From: Bacteroidales bacterium
GTDB taxonomy: Bacteria; Bacteroidota; Bacteroidia; Bacteroidales; F082
Length of the DNA stretch: 64,000 nt
NCBI GenBank assembly: GCA_023229135.1
Contig: JALNZT010000018.1
Location: forward strand, 12,946-76,945
Direction of reading: 5' to 3'
Shown here: positions 31,500-41,322 of the stretch, in pieces
Layout: the number at the start of each line of letters is the position of its first letter
How positions within the stretch are numbered: the first letter of the stretch is position 1
Position numbers and translations under genes: made by a program
The notes under the pieces: model-generated
The model's database searches: none
Seen by the model: only the letters and a program-made list of their open reading frames with translations
What the model was told of the DNA's origin: nothing

Positions 31500-33116
31500 A
31501 TGCAAAAATTATTATTACTGGGAGACGAAGCCATTGCCCAAGCCGCTATTGATGGTGGCATGTCGGGCATCTATGCTTATCCCGGCACTCCTTCTACTGA
31601 AATCATGGAATATATCCAGGCCTCTAAAACAGCCAAAGAAAATAATATCCGTGCGATGTGGTCTGCAAACGAAAAAACCGCCATGGAATCTGCCCTGGGC
31701 ATGTCGTATGCCGGTAAACGCGCAATGGTTTGCATGAAGCATGTGGGCTTGAACGTGGCTGCTGATGCTTTTGTAAACTCCGCTATAACAGGTGCTAACG
31801 GTGGTTTGGTAGTTGTTGCTGCCGACGATCCATCCATGCACTCCAGCCAAAACGAACAGGACTCCCGCTTTTATGGAAAGTTTGCTTTTATCCCGATTCT
31901 GGAACCTTCCAACCAACAGGAAGCCTACGATATGACACGCTATGCTTTTGAACTGTCCGAAAAAATGCGTATCCCCGTAATGTTGCGTATCACAACCCGA
32001 CTGGCTCACTCGCGCACCGGTATTGTACGTGGCGAACAGATCAAACAAAACGAAATAAGCCTTCCCGACAACCTACGCCAGTTTGTGTTGTTGCCCGCCA
32101 TTGCCCGCAAACAATATCGCGAACTGTTAGGCAAACAGCAGCAGCTTGAGGCAGCATCGGTTGAAAGTGGCTATAACCGCCTGATTGAAGGCACTGACAA
32201 AAGCGTGGGAATTATCGCATGCGGATTAGGCTTCAACTACTTGATGGAAAATTTTGTAGGAGGCACACTGAAGAATCCGGTGCTGAAAATTAGTCAATAT
32301 CCACTTCCGCTTGATATGGTAAACGAATTGTACGAAAGCTGCGATTCGTTGTTAGTTCTGGAAGACGGTTATCCCATCATTGAAGAGCAGCTGCGTGGCA
32401 TGCTCAACAAAGGAAAAACCATCAAAGGCAGGCTGGACGGCACACTTCCACGCGATGGCGAACTCGACCCTGTGAATGTGGGAGTTGCTATTGGAAAAAC
32501 CCATGAATCAGGAGAAGCAATTCCTGCACTCGTCAAAAACCGTCCGCCACAACTTTGTGATGGCTGCTCACACACCGACGCTTTTCTGGCGCTTAACGAA
32601 GCGCTGCTCGAATATGGCCGCGGCCGTGTTTTTAGCGATATTGGCTGCTACACCCTGAGTGCACTTGAACCCTTGGAATCCATCAACAGCTGCGTGGATA
32701 TGGGTGCCAGCATCACTATGGCGATTGGTGCCGCCGATGCAGGACTCGTTCCGGCTGTAGCTGCCATCGGCGATTCCACGTTTACCCATTCCGGAATGAC
32801 AGGTTTGTTAGACGCTGTAAATAACAACAGCCCGATAACAATCCTTATCTTAGACAACTCAACGACAGGGATGACGGGAGGCCAAACTTCCTCGGCTTAT
32901 GGAAAAATCGACGACATCGTGCGTGGCATAGGCGTTCCCGAAGCGCATATCCATGTGTTGAAGCCCTTGCGCAAATATCATGAAGAGAACACTGCTATTA
33001 TCAGGCAAGAGCTTGCATATCAAGGTGTTTCGGTTATTATCCCTCGTCGGGAATGTATCCAAACCCTCAAACGGAAAATGCGCCAGAAAGCCAAGGCAAA
33101 AGCCCTGAATATTTAA
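31500..33116 (+). CDS. iorA: indolepyruvate:ferredoxin oxidoreductase, alpha subunit
   Basis: 538 residues. IorAB oxidatively decarboxylates aryl pyruvates (from aromatic amino acids) to aryl-acetyl-CoA, reducing ferredoxin, or runs in reverse to make aryl pyruvates. The N-terminal pyruvate-binding domain (GDEAIAQAAIDGGMSGIYAYPGTPSTEI) and the TPP domain (CDGCSHTDAF; GDSTFTHSGMTGLLDAVNN...LILDNSTTGMTGGQ) are clear. The C-terminal 2x[4Fe-4S] ferredoxin domain of archaeal IorA is absent: the protein ends shortly after the TPP domain with KRKMRQKAKAKALNI. iorB follows after 17 bases. Strong promoter upstream. Confidence 0.9.
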   Translation: MQKLLLLGDEAIAQAAIDGGMSGIYAYPGTPSTEIMEYIQASKTAKENNIRAMWSANEKTAMESALGMSYAGKRAMVCMKHVGLNVAADAFVNSAITGANGGLVVVAADDPSMHSSQNEQDSRFYGKFAFIPILEPSNQQEAYDMTRYAFELSEKMRIPVMLRITTRLAHSRTGIVRGEQIKQNEISLPDNLRQFVLLPAIARKQYRELLGKQQQLEAASVESGYNRLIEGTDKSVGIIACGLGFNYLMENFVGGTLKNPVLKISQYPLPLDMVNELYESCDSLLVLEDGYPIIEEQLRGMLNKGKTIKGRLDGTLPRDGELDPVNVGVAIGKTHESGEAIPALVKNRPPQLCDGCSHTDAFLALNEALLEYGRGRVFSDIGCYTLSALEPLESINSCVDMGASITMAIGAADAGLVPAVAAIGDSTFTHSGMTGLLDAVNNNSPITILILDNSTTGMTGGQTSSAYGKIDDIVRGIGVPEAHIHVLKPLRKYHEENTAIIRQELAYQGVSVIIPRRECIQTLKRKMRQKAKAKALNI

Positions 33117-33133
33117 TCATAAAGCTGAATAAA

Positions 33134-33715
33134 ATGAAGAAAGATATCATATTAGCCGGTGTCGGTGGACAAGGAATTTTAAGTATTGCAGCCTGCATTG
33201 GCATGGCAGCACTGGAAGAATCGCTTCACCTGAAACAAGCTGAAGTGCATGGCATGAGCCAGAGAGGCGGAGCCGTTCATTCGAATCTGCGCCTTTCGTC
33301 TGAACCAATTGCCTCTGACTTAATCCCAGAAGGCAAAGCCGATATTATTATAGCCGTAGAACCTATGGAATCGTTGCGCTACCTGCCTATGCTTAATAAA
33401 AACGGCTGGATTATCACCAGCAGCAATCCCTTTATAAACATAAAAGATTATCCTGAAATTGAACAGCTGATACAGGAAATCCAAAAGCAGCCCCAATACA
33501 TCACACTGGATGCCAATGCTATGGCGAAAGATTGCGGAAACATTAGGGCCGCCAATATGATTGTGCTTGGTGCCGCCACTCCTTTTCTCGACCTGAAACT
33601 ATCCAACATTGAAAATGCCGTGAAAGCCATTTTTGGCTCTAAAGGCTCTGATATTGTTGAGCTTAATCTCAATGCCGTCAAAGCGGGCAGAGATCATGCA
33701 CTGAAACAGCTTTAA
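33134..33715 (+). CDS. iorB: indolepyruvate:ferredoxin oxidoreductase, beta subunit
   Basis: 193 residues from the ATG at 33134, chosen because the gamma-domain fold begins MKKDIILAGVGGQGILSIA; an upstream in-frame start would overlap iorA. The GVGGQGI glycine loop and the VHGMSQRGGAVHSNLR block are typical of the 2-oxoacid:ferredoxin oxidoreductase gamma domain. It forms a complex with IorA. A strong terminator follows. Confidence 0.9.
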   Translation: MKKDIILAGVGGQGILSIAACIGMAALEESLHLKQAEVHGMSQRGGAVHSNLRLSSEPIASDLIPEGKADIIIAVEPMESLRYLPMLNKNGWIITSSNPFINIKDYPEIEQLIQEIQKQPQYITLDANAMAKDCGNIRAANMIVLGAATPFLDLKLSNIENAVKAIFGSKGSDIVELNLNAVKAGRDHALKQL

Positions 33716-33738
33716 AGCTATTTGTTACCAAAACTATT

Positions 33739-33774
33739 CCTGTGTTGGCGCCTGCAGCCGACACAGGTTTTTTT
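33739..33774 (+). terminator. terminator of iorAB
   Basis: CCTGTGTTGGC pairs with GCCGACACAGG (one G-U) around a seven-base loop and is followed by seven Ts. Confidence 0.88.
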
Positions 33775-33877
33775 ATGTAATCCAAAAAGGTATTACGCAT
33801 TCATTTTCCTGGACAAGCGTTTTTAAATACTTAACAAAGTCAATGTCTGGTAGCAAATTCAGCATCGATTCTAATTG

Positions 33878-33885
33878 TACTTTTG
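33878..33885 (+). promoter_or_regulatory. -7 box before the M23 peptidase gene
   Basis: TACTTTTG is an exact TAnnTTTG match 41 bases before the chosen start codon. A -33 box is not evident. Its position argues against the in-frame TTG at 33875 as a start. Confidence 0.45.
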
Positions 33886-33925
33886 CAAGCTTGAAGTAAC
33901 CTATGAATTGAGGATTTCTAAAATT

Positions 33926-35260
33926 ATGCAAATTAAATTTCATTCCAGTCAGCTTTCACAAATGATAAATAACCTGCTGCTGCTATCGGTTATGGCAGCT
34001 TCAACCCTACTTTTTGAAGCTTGTAGCAGTAATGGAAATAACAAAAAATCCGAGCAGGATTCAGTGGCAGAAACCGTTAAGCCCGAACCCAAACTGCTTT
34101 ACGAAATTGTGATCGATTCCTTATTGATTGACGAAGGACAGGTGAAACGCAATCAATTTCTATCCGACATTCTTTTAGGCAAAGGCGTTGATTATAGCAC
34201 GATCGATTATATTGCAAAAAAGCATAAATCAATCTTTGATGTGAGAAAAATTAGGGCAGGCAATCATTACACCTTTATTTCGACAACTGATTCTGTGGAA
34301 ACACCGCTCTATTTTGTTTATGAAATTGACAATACAGATTATGTCGTTTTTAGCCTGACGGATAGTTTGCAAGCCTGGAAAGGCAACAAACCCATCGAGC
34401 GAAAGCTGGAATCGGCTTATGGCGTTATTAACTCCTCCTTATGGAATGCAATGGTTGATGGTGGCTTCGACGCCAACCTGGCCAATGAGTTATCGGAGGT
34501 TTACGCCTGGACAATCGACTTCTTCGGCATTCAGAAAGGCGACGAGTTTGAAGTGCTTTATGACCGGCTATATGTGGACAACAAGCCTATTGGCATTGGC
34601 CAAATTAGGGCTTCACGTTTTAAGAATTATGGAAAAGACCAGTACGCCTTTTATTTTGAACAAGACAGTGTAGGCGATTATTTTGATGAAGCCGGCCAAA
34701 GCCTGATGCGCACATTTTTGAAAGCTCCTCTGAAATACAGCCGTATCAGCTCAGGATTTTCTAACGCACGTTTTCATCCCGTGCTTAAAATTTACCGTCC
34801 ACATCACGGTGTTGATTATGCTGCGCCCTCCGGAACACCAGTTTTTGCCATTGGCGAGGGTGTGATAACCCGCAAAGGTTATCAAAAAGCAGGTGGTGGC
34901 AACTTTTTGTATATCAAGCATAACGGAACATATACTACAGCTTATATGCACCTCAAAGCTTTTGCCAAAGGCATCGCGCAAGGCGTGAGGGTAAAACAAG
35001 GACAATTGATTGGCTATGTAGGCAGCACCGGCTTATCCACAGGCCCTCATCTGGATTTTCGATTTTTTAGAAATGGCCAGGCCATAAACCCACTCAAAGT
35101 GGAATCACCACCGGCAAAACCTGTGGACACCGCTAATTTGAAGGCTTACGAAAGTCATGTAGCTGAATGGATGGAGAAATTAAAACTACTGAAAACTACT
35201 GCTGACGAACAACGTTACAAACCGGAAAGTAATACTGAAACAGAAGTTCCGCAAACCTAA
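33926..35260 (+). CDS. M23-family metallopeptidase lipoprotein (peptidoglycan endopeptidase)
   Basis: 444 residues from ATG 33926, with a long N-terminus before the hydrophobic stretch and lipobox (LLFEAC). A later in-frame ATG (33962) directly before the hydrophobic stretch is possible. An OapA/LysM-like region (about 60-230, DILLGKGVDYSTIDYIAKKHKSIFDVRKIRAGNHYTFI) precedes the LytM/M23 domain (about 265-390). Zinc ligands are seen as HPVLKIYRPHHGVDYAAPSGTPVFA and HLKAFAKG...GPHLDFRF, so the H-x(n)-D and HxH signatures are complete. The protein would cut peptidoglycan cross-links in the periplasm, like MepM. A terminator and a REP-like element follow. Confidence 0.85.
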   Translation: MQIKFHSSQLSQMINNLLLLSVMAASTLLFEACSSNGNNKKSEQDSVAETVKPEPKLLYEIVIDSLLIDEGQVKRNQFLSDILLGKGVDYSTIDYIAKKHKSIFDVRKIRAGNHYTFISTTDSVETPLYFVYEIDNTDYVVFSLTDSLQAWKGNKPIERKLESAYGVINSSLWNAMVDGGFDANLANELSEVYAWTIDFFGIQKGDEFEVLYDRLYVDNKPIGIGQIRASRFKNYGKDQYAFYFEQDSVGDYFDEAGQSLMRTFLKAPLKYSRISSGFSNARFHPVLKIYRPHHGVDYAAPSGTPVFAIGEGVITRKGYQKAGGGNFLYIKHNGTYTTAYMHLKAFAKGIAQGVRVKQGQLIGYVGSTGLSTGPHLDFRFFRNGQAINPLKVESPPAKPVDTANLKAYESHVAEWMEKLKLLKTTADEQRYKPESNTETEVPQT

Positions 35261-35280
35261 AAAACATTTTGATAAACGAG

Positions 35281-35327
35281 AGTCTGGACACGACGGATTA
35301 ACGCGGTAAGATAGTCGCACCCTGACT
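35281..35327. repeat. REP-like imperfect palindrome (half-site AGTCGCACCCTGACT)
   Basis: AGTCTGGACACGACG (35281-35295) and, inverted, AGTCGCACCCTGACT (35313-35327). The right half-site is identical to those at 52363 and 52418, and the bases before it (GTAAGATAGTCGC) match the copy at 52411 closely. It lies between the M23 stop and a bidirectional terminator. Confidence 0.6.
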
Positions 35328-35338
35328 GACATAGCCTA

Positions 35339-35373
35339 AAAAAACCATCTCCGATTAAAGAAGATGGTTTTTT
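35339..35373. terminator. bidirectional terminator
   Basis: A perfect 12-bp stem AAAAAACCATCT / AGATGGTTTTTT with an 11-base loop, between convergent M23 and outer-membrane protein genes. A and T runs on both sides serve both directions. Confidence 0.88.
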
Positions 35374-35395
35374 AGTTGTGAAATTGGTAAGATTT

Positions 35396-36199
35396 TTATC
35401 TTCTACGCTTCGTGGTATAAAACCCAATATGTAAGCGCAGACTGTTGAGGTTTACATCCTTGTAAGAGAAAGCTTCTTTATCTGGGCCATTAGGATAAAG
35501 AGTCGGATCCTCACTCACTTCAAACTCGTAAGTACCCTTTGCCATGGTGTATTGCACACCTAATACAAAGCGGCCTAAGGCTACGTTAAGCCCAACGCCC
35601 GTTTGAAATGCGATAGCAGGCTTTGTAGGTTTATAAAAAGTTTCGTCCTCACTGAGGTTACCAACAAAACCGCCATAGCTGGCCAGCACACCGATATTTC
35701 CGTAAAGGTCAACTTTCATAAAATCAATAAATTCCAGGCGGATATCCGGCCCCAACTTTAAATCTGCAAAGAAAAAAGGAATCTTTAAGCCGCTGAAATC
35801 ATCAGGCAGTTTAAAATCGTGAAAGGAAGCTCCAATTCCAAAGCTTGAATAGAGGCCGATATTGCCGGCTCCACCCAACATAAAATTATCGCTAAAAAAA
35901 CGGAAGGCACCTGTCTCGAACATGATACCCCATTTAGGGCCTGCTCCAATTTTAAAAGGGCCATAAATCTCAGGTACAGCAGTTGTCATATTGGGCATGA
36001 AATAAACAAGATGTTTAAACTTCGTTTTGTACCGCCCTGAAGTACGGTCAGTTTTTGACACTTCATCCTGATCTTGCGTTGTTTCATCAACAGGCTCTAC
36101 CGGTTTTTCGCCCTGATAAACCTGTGCGTTCAAATCAGCAGAAATTAAACCTATTAACAGAAGTAAAAATGGCAAAAAGAAAATATTGTATTTTTTCAT
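35396..36199 (-). CDS. outer-membrane beta-barrel protein, function unknown
   Basis: 267 residues: signal peptide (to LNAQ, about 26), a charged linker (KPVEPVDETTQDQDEVSKTDRTSG) and alternating hydrophobic strands typical of a porin-family barrel (FMLGGAGNIGLYSSFGIGASF, FFADLKLGPDIRLEF, PAIAFQTGVGLNVALGRFVLGVQYTMA). The end LRLHIGFYTTKRRR has an aromatic near the C-terminus. It stands alone with no family recognised. Structural or transport role unknown. Confidence 0.65.
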   Translation of the reverse strand: MKKYNIFFLPFLLLLIGLISADLNAQVYQGEKPVEPVDETTQDQDEVSKTDRTSGRYKTKFKHLVYFMPNMTTAVPEIYGPFKIGAGPKWGIMFETGAFRFFSDNFMLGGAGNIGLYSSFGIGASFHDFKLPDDFSGLKIPFFFADLKLGPDIRLEFIDFMKVDLYGNIGVLASYGGFVGNLSEDETFYKPTKPAIAFQTGVGLNVALGRFVLGVQYTMAKGTYEFEVSEDPTLYPNGPDKEAFSYKDVNLNSLRLHIGFYTTKRRR

Positions 36200-36425
36200 G
36201 GTACTTGGTTCTATAGTTTTATTTTTATGGCCTATTTTTAATGTTTACTTTAAGTTTCAGACAATATGGTGGCCTAATTAAGCAGCAGGCATTCTGTCTT
36301 TATTTTTTTTTATTTATAATGATTCTTCCTGCAAAGTTATTTTTTTTTCAGCTTTAAACATCTTGGCTCTAAGATTAATTTGGGCTGCAACACAGAAAAA
36401 CAATTGAAAACTATGAAAACACTCA

Positions 36426-36460
36426 AAAAAAGGGGGTTCAAAAAATGAACCCCCTTTTTT
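36426..36460 (-). terminator. strong terminator of the second SusCD operon
   Basis: A perfect 15-bp stem AAAAAAGGGGGTTCA / TGAACCCCCTTTTTT with a five-base loop, 20 bases past the SusD-like stop. Nothing else is seen in the gap to the barrel gene (36200-36425). Confidence 0.92.
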
Positions 36461-36479
36461 GAAAAACTACTTTATTCTA

Positions 36480-37937
36480 TTATTTAACATCCCAGAATAA
36501 TTTCGTACTGAGTCTGTCGCCACCAATTTTGGAAGCTGCAGCACTATAGTTAGCACCATTAAGTGTTTGTTCAGCAATTGGGTAGGTATGTCTTTTCGGC
36601 ACCATACCATCAGCTGGCTCAGCGGGGGTCGGAGGAATATTCAACACAGGAGCATCAAGTCTTCTGTATGAGGTCCATCCTTCGAGTCCGCGCACATAAA
36701 ATGCCAAATAAGCTTGTATGCCGATTTTCTTTTCCCAATCGCCTGGAGCAGTAGCATATGCAACGTCAGGCGAATTAATGTAGGCATCAGACTCTGCTTC
36801 GAGAACGTTCCAATAACTCATAGATGATTTGATCCCGTTCTCATACCATGTAGCAGCATCACCACCTACGTTAAATCCACGCTCGGCAGCTTCGGCAAGG
36901 TAAAAAGCAAGCTCTGTATAGTCAAGCATCACGTAACCATATGATGGATCTTCAACACGAGGTGCAACGTGCGAATATTGCGAAAAAGTACTACTTGCAC
37001 CATAGACACCACCTATATAAATTACATTCCCGGCATCATCAGTCATGTTACCATCAAAAAAGGAAGCTCTTCTTGGGTCATTCAATCCATTCATCAGGTC
37101 AACAATGGTGTTTGCAGCAACAAAGTCATGGCGACCACTTTGTACTAAGTCCTGATAAAGTGGGTTAGAGTTTGCGCCGCTCAGATAATTAAAGGTAGCT
37201 GATTCACCAAAAGCAAAGGCATTGTTATAAGCTCCTTCAATATAGGTTTTTGCCAATGCGGCATCAACAGGAGAAAGTGTAATAGCCAATTTCACGATAA
37301 GTGTATTGGCAAACTTTTTCCACATGGCAATATCGCCTCCCATGAGCAAATCATCTGCTCCAAAACCATCAGCACTGGCATCAAGGCCATCAGCAGCAGC
37401 TTTAGCACGTGCAAGCAGGTCTTTATAAATGGTTTGCGCATCATCATAAACAGGCGAAAGATTTTCGATATTCAATGCTTCAGAATAGGGCACATCACCA
37501 AAGATATCAACCAATTGCTGGTAAGTATATACCTCCATCAGGTCAATCATAAACAGTTTATTGGCTTTAGCTTTTTCACCAGCAGCACCGATAGTCACTT
37601 CGGCATTAACCAAGCGGCGGGCTTCGTTGAAGTCGGCCAGAATATCACGGTAATAAATTCTAAACAGAATAGTACCTACGTTACGATTTACAATATCGTA
37701 GTTTGCTTCATCTACATAGGTAGTTTCTGTCCAATACTGCGCAAAGAGTTTCCAGTTATTGATGTTAACGTTGGTATTTGAATTAACGTTTGCCAAAGCT
37801 ACTTGAGCATTTGCAAACAGGTATTGACCGGGTGCTTCTTGAGCATGCTTGGTAGCTGTGTTATAGTCTTCAAAGTTCTTGGTACAAGAGACTATCAAGC
37901 CCGTCAATATAATTAAGAGAAATGTTAATTTTTTCAT
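36480..37937 (-). CDS. SusD-like nutrient-binding lipoprotein (SusD-like_2 family)
   Basis: 485 residues with a lipoprotein signal (LIVSC, Cys 18). The all-helical TPR-like start NFEDYNTATKHAQEAPGQYLFANAQVALANVN... and the segments LFAQYWTETTYVDEANYD and GYVMLDYTELAFYLAEAAERGF are of the SusD/RagB type, closest in style to the SusD-like_2 group often seen with peptide or unknown ligands. It forms the surface lid of the SusC channel encoded 12 bases upstream. No glycoside hydrolase, HTCS or sigma/anti-sigma gene is adjacent, so the substrate is unknown. Confidence 0.87.
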   Translation of the reverse strand: MKKLTFLLIILTGLIVSCTKNFEDYNTATKHAQEAPGQYLFANAQVALANVNSNTNVNINNWKLFAQYWTETTYVDEANYDIVNRNVGTILFRIYYRDILADFNEARRLVNAEVTIGAAGEKAKANKLFMIDLMEVYTYQQLVDIFGDVPYSEALNIENLSPVYDDAQTIYKDLLARAKAAADGLDASADGFGADDLLMGGDIAMWKKFANTLIVKLAITLSPVDAALAKTYIEGAYNNAFAFGESATFNYLSGANSNPLYQDLVQSGRHDFVAANTIVDLMNGLNDPRRASFFDGNMTDDAGNVIYIGGVYGASSTFSQYSHVAPRVEDPSYGYVMLDYTELAFYLAEAAERGFNVGGDAATWYENGIKSSMSYWNVLEAESDAYINSPDVAYATAPGDWEKKIGIQAYLAFYVRGLEGWTSYRRLDAPVLNIPPTPAEPADGMVPKRHTYPIAEQTLNGANYSAAASKIGGDRLSTKLFWDVK

Positions 37938-37949
37938 ATTTCAAAGGAT

Positions 37950-40900
37950 TTAAAATTGTAAATTAATGCTGAAACCTACATTGCGGACTGATGGCATAAC
38001 ACCACTCTGCCAACCTTGGATATTACCAGAACTTTGGCTGGCTTCAGGATCGGCATGTGGTAGGTCTTTGGATATAATCCAAAGGTTAGAGCCAATAACA
38101 CTAAATGTTACACCTTGAATCCAGTTATACCTGGCCATTAATTTTGAAGGAAGACTGTACGAAATAACTACTTCACGTAATTTAATGTAAGTTGCGTCAT
38201 AAACAAATGCGGCGTTAGGATTTTGTCCATATCCCCATACGGCATAGTCGTCGCCGGCTACACGTTTGGTATTTGGGCTGCCATCTTCAGTAACACCTTC
38301 CAGAATTAAACCACCACCTTCATCTAAACTGTTACGCACTGGATTTCCAAGATCGTTGGTATAAACAGTTTCTTCATACAAGCCGGTAGCCATACCGTAC
38401 CAAAGGTCAACTGAGAATATGCTTCCACCTTGCTGCCAGTCGATCAGGAAGCTACCTGACCAGTTTTTATAGGTGAATCTATTATTCAAACCTGCATTCC
38501 AATCTGGGTTGATATCACCCAAAACTTTGTCAGAAGTACCGGTTTTCATATAATAACCATTGGATTTAACCGTTTTCTGACCATTGGTGTACACAAAATC
38601 AGTTCCCTGAATCGTTCCATAAGGCTCGCCTACACGGGCGTTGATAGTAACACCACCCTGCAAAGCAGCAATCTGTAAGTTGTCGATTCCGTCGGCCAAC
38701 GAAACCACTTCGTTCACGTTTTTAGCCCAGTTCAAGGTTACATCCCAGCGAAAATCCTTGTTAATAACAGGAGTACCGAAAACCATCAGTTCGACACCTT
38801 GATTTTGGATTTCTCCGGCATTTACATATTTCGAAGAATACCCTGTGGCCGTAGAAACAGCAACCGGCATAATCTGATCCGTGGTGTTGTTTTTATAAAA
38901 CGCAACATCAATACCTAAGCGCTTGTTCAGTGTAATCAGCTCTAAACCAGCCTCGATACTTGAGGTGTTTTCAGAACGTAATTGTTCATTATTTTTAGTG
39001 CTTGGCAATGAGAATACAGCAGTGCCACCAAAAGTATTATTCTGTGCATAGGTGTCTTTAAGACTACCCCATGGCGCATCATTACCAACTTGTGCATAGT
39101 TCAACCGCAATTTACCCAGCTGCAACCAACTAACGTTTAAGTTGTTATGAAACAACCAACTTACTGAAACGGATGGATAAATGTATGCATTGTCATCTTT
39201 TGGCAAAGTAGATGATTGGTCGCGACGAACTGTAGCATCCAGGAACAAGAAGTTTTGGAAACCAAGTGACGCACTGGCAAAAATACCATTAACACCAATT
39301 TCTGTTACTCTTTCTTCAGGGTTTCGCATTGGATTAACGCTGTTAGCTAAAGCAAACAAACCGGGTACGATTAAACCACCGTCTGTTGAAGCAAAAATCT
39401 GATCGGTTTTGCTATGGCGTATATTAGTACCAACAATGGCATTCAAGTTCAAATCCTCGGTAAGCTGATTGTAATAGCGCAGCATCAAGTCCATATTGGT
39501 TTCCATAAAAGACCTGTCGAAACGGGAATAACCTGAAGTAACATCAGGCCGCCCAACACCAAATTCACCTGAACCTGAACCAACGGCTTTGCGTTCTTCT
39601 TGTAATTCAGAATAGGTATCGATTGAGGCCCTGCCCATCACGCTAAAGTGGTCATCAATTTTCCAGTCGGCTTGCAAATACCCAATGATGCGTTCTCTTC
39701 TATCTGTTTCGTAGTTTTCATAACGCACCCAATAGGGGTTGTCCCAATAAGCCGGAGCTAGGTCTGTAGGTGAGACTGGATTCCAGGTAATATTACGACC
39801 TGTTTTATCATATAAGGATTCCTGCATGCCCATGTCAACGTTCGTTTGATACCATTGACGGAAGCTGGAGAGAATATTGTCGCTGTAACCTGTTGAGTTT
39901 CTTCCTTTTCCGTCAGTAACAATATAATTAGCCGAAGCAGAAACGGTTAGGTTATCAACAACATCATAGGACCCGTTGAACAAGAAGTTGTTACGCTTCA
40001 AAGAACTGTTAGGCATAAGTCCTTTTTCATCCATATTTGTGTACGACAAACGGAACGTACCGGTTTCGCTTCCACCAGATACATCTACACTATTAGTGAG
40101 CGAGATAGGTGTATCAAAGAATGTTTCGGGGCCATTAGCACCGGCAGTCCAAGGGGTTTTCTTAAGGTAGTTTGGTGATGCCGGGTCGTAAGAATCATAT
40201 TGATAAAGCGAGAAGTTCGGGTCAAACTTTTGACCAACAGAGGCATCCTCGGTTGTAGGAACAGTATAATCCAGGTTACCATCTCCGTCAACATCATAAA
40301 TCAACTCGAATCCTGCATATGGAGGATCGCCATAGAAAGGGCCATAACCGGCACCGTATTGATTCTGATATTTAGGAAAAGTGCTTTTATCCATGAATCC
40401 GGTGGTAATATTTGAATTGATTGTTACACCGAAAGCTTTAGCTCCACCAATTTGTTTTTTACCCTTTTTGGTAGTGATAAGTACTACACCGTTAGCAGCA
40501 CGTGAACCATAAAGCGCGGTTGCAGCAGCACCTTTCAGGATGTTCATCGATTCAATATCCTCCGGGTTAATATCTGAGGCGGCATTACCGTAGTCATATC
40601 CATTGCGGCCTGTGAGCTGACCACTGTTGTTGGTGTTAGCATTACTGATTGGCACACCATCAACAACAAAAAGCGCCTGATTATTCTGAGTCAACGAAGA
40701 GTTACCACGAATAACCACGTTTGCAGAACCACCCATATTACCCGTTGAACGAACCTGAACACCAGCCGCGCGACCTGATAGTGAGCTAACAACGTTGGCG
40801 CGTTTTACAGTGCTAAGTTCTCCACCGGAAATTTCCTGAGTGGCATAACCAAGTGACTTTTTCTCTCTGGAAATACCGAGTGCCGTAACAACGACCTCGT

Positions 40901-41210
40901 CCATTTGCATTACGTCGGATTCCAAAACAACGTTAAGGGTGTTTTGGTCACCAATAGTAATTTCCTGAGTGGTCATCCCGACGTAGCGAAAAATCAAAGT
41001 CAGATGTTCAGGTCGAACATCAAGCTCGTATTCTCCATCGATGGAGGTAGTGGTACCCACTGTAGTACCTTTTACAAACACCGTCACTCCCGGGATACCC
41101 ATCCCATCTTGCGCACTGGTAACCTTACCAGTGATTGTTCTTGACTGAGCAAATGCGAAATTCACACCTGCCAGAAGCAAGAACACTAACAAAAAAGTAA
41201 TTTTTCTCAT
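37950..41210 (-). CDS. SusC-like TonB-dependent transporter, second locus
   Basis: 1086 residues: signal peptide (FAFAQ, about 22), carboxypeptidase-regulatory-like domain (about 25-100, ITGKVTSAQDGMGIPGVTVFVKGTTVGTTTSIDGEYELDV), the SusC signature MQMDEVVVTALGIS, plug domain with AATALYGSRAANGVVLITTKKG and a long barrel ending SINLQF. It imports substrates with the downstream SusD-like partner. The first about 50 codons and 30 bases of leader are nearly identical to those of the other SusC gene at 44285-47455, while the barrels diverge. Confidence 0.9.
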   Translation of the reverse strand: MRKITFLLVFLLLAGVNFAFAQSRTITGKVTSAQDGMGIPGVTVFVKGTTVGTTTSIDGEYELDVRPEHLTLIFRYVGMTTQEITIGDQNTLNVVLESDVMQMDEVVVTALGISREKKSLGYATQEISGGELSTVKRANVVSSLSGRAAGVQVRSTGNMGGSANVVIRGNSSLTQNNQALFVVDGVPISNANTNNSGQLTGRNGYDYGNAASDINPEDIESMNILKGAAATALYGSRAANGVVLITTKKGKKQIGGAKAFGVTINSNITTGFMDKSTFPKYQNQYGAGYGPFYGDPPYAGFELIYDVDGDGNLDYTVPTTEDASVGQKFDPNFSLYQYDSYDPASPNYLKKTPWTAGANGPETFFDTPISLTNSVDVSGGSETGTFRLSYTNMDEKGLMPNSSLKRNNFLFNGSYDVVDNLTVSASANYIVTDGKGRNSTGYSDNILSSFRQWYQTNVDMGMQESLYDKTGRNITWNPVSPTDLAPAYWDNPYWVRYENYETDRRERIIGYLQADWKIDDHFSVMGRASIDTYSELQEERKAVGSGSGEFGVGRPDVTSGYSRFDRSFMETNMDLMLRYYNQLTEDLNLNAIVGTNIRHSKTDQIFASTDGGLIVPGLFALANSVNPMRNPEERVTEIGVNGIFASASLGFQNFLFLDATVRRDQSSTLPKDDNAYIYPSVSVSWLFHNNLNVSWLQLGKLRLNYAQVGNDAPWGSLKDTYAQNNTFGGTAVFSLPSTKNNEQLRSENTSSIEAGLELITLNKRLGIDVAFYKNNTTDQIMPVAVSTATGYSSKYVNAGEIQNQGVELMVFGTPVINKDFRWDVTLNWAKNVNEVVSLADGIDNLQIAALQGGVTINARVGEPYGTIQGTDFVYTNGQKTVKSNGYYMKTGTSDKVLGDINPDWNAGLNNRFTYKNWSGSFLIDWQQGGSIFSVDLWYGMATGLYEETVYTNDLGNPVRNSLDEGGGLILEGVTEDGSPNTKRVAGDDYAVWGYGQNPNAAFVYDATYIKLREVVISYSLPSKLMARYNWIQGVTFSVIGSNLWIISKDLPHADPEASQSSGNIQGWQSGVMPSVRNVGFSINLQF

Positions 41211-41293
41211 AATGGTAATTTTTGGTTAGTAAATTGATTAAAAATTGGGTTTTAATGCATGTTGTTGTATCGAAAACGATTGCATTTAAGGGT

Positions 41294-41322
41294 GCAAGAT
41301 AAAAATATCTCAACATATACAG
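41294..41322 (-). promoter_or_regulatory. possible promoter of the second SusC gene
   Basis: On the minus strand TATCTTGC (41294-41301) lies 18 bases after a weak CTG. It aligns with TAACTTGC at the other SusC gene, both followed by CACNC, so it is supported mainly by that comparison. Both deviate from TAnnTTTG. Confidence 0.3.
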
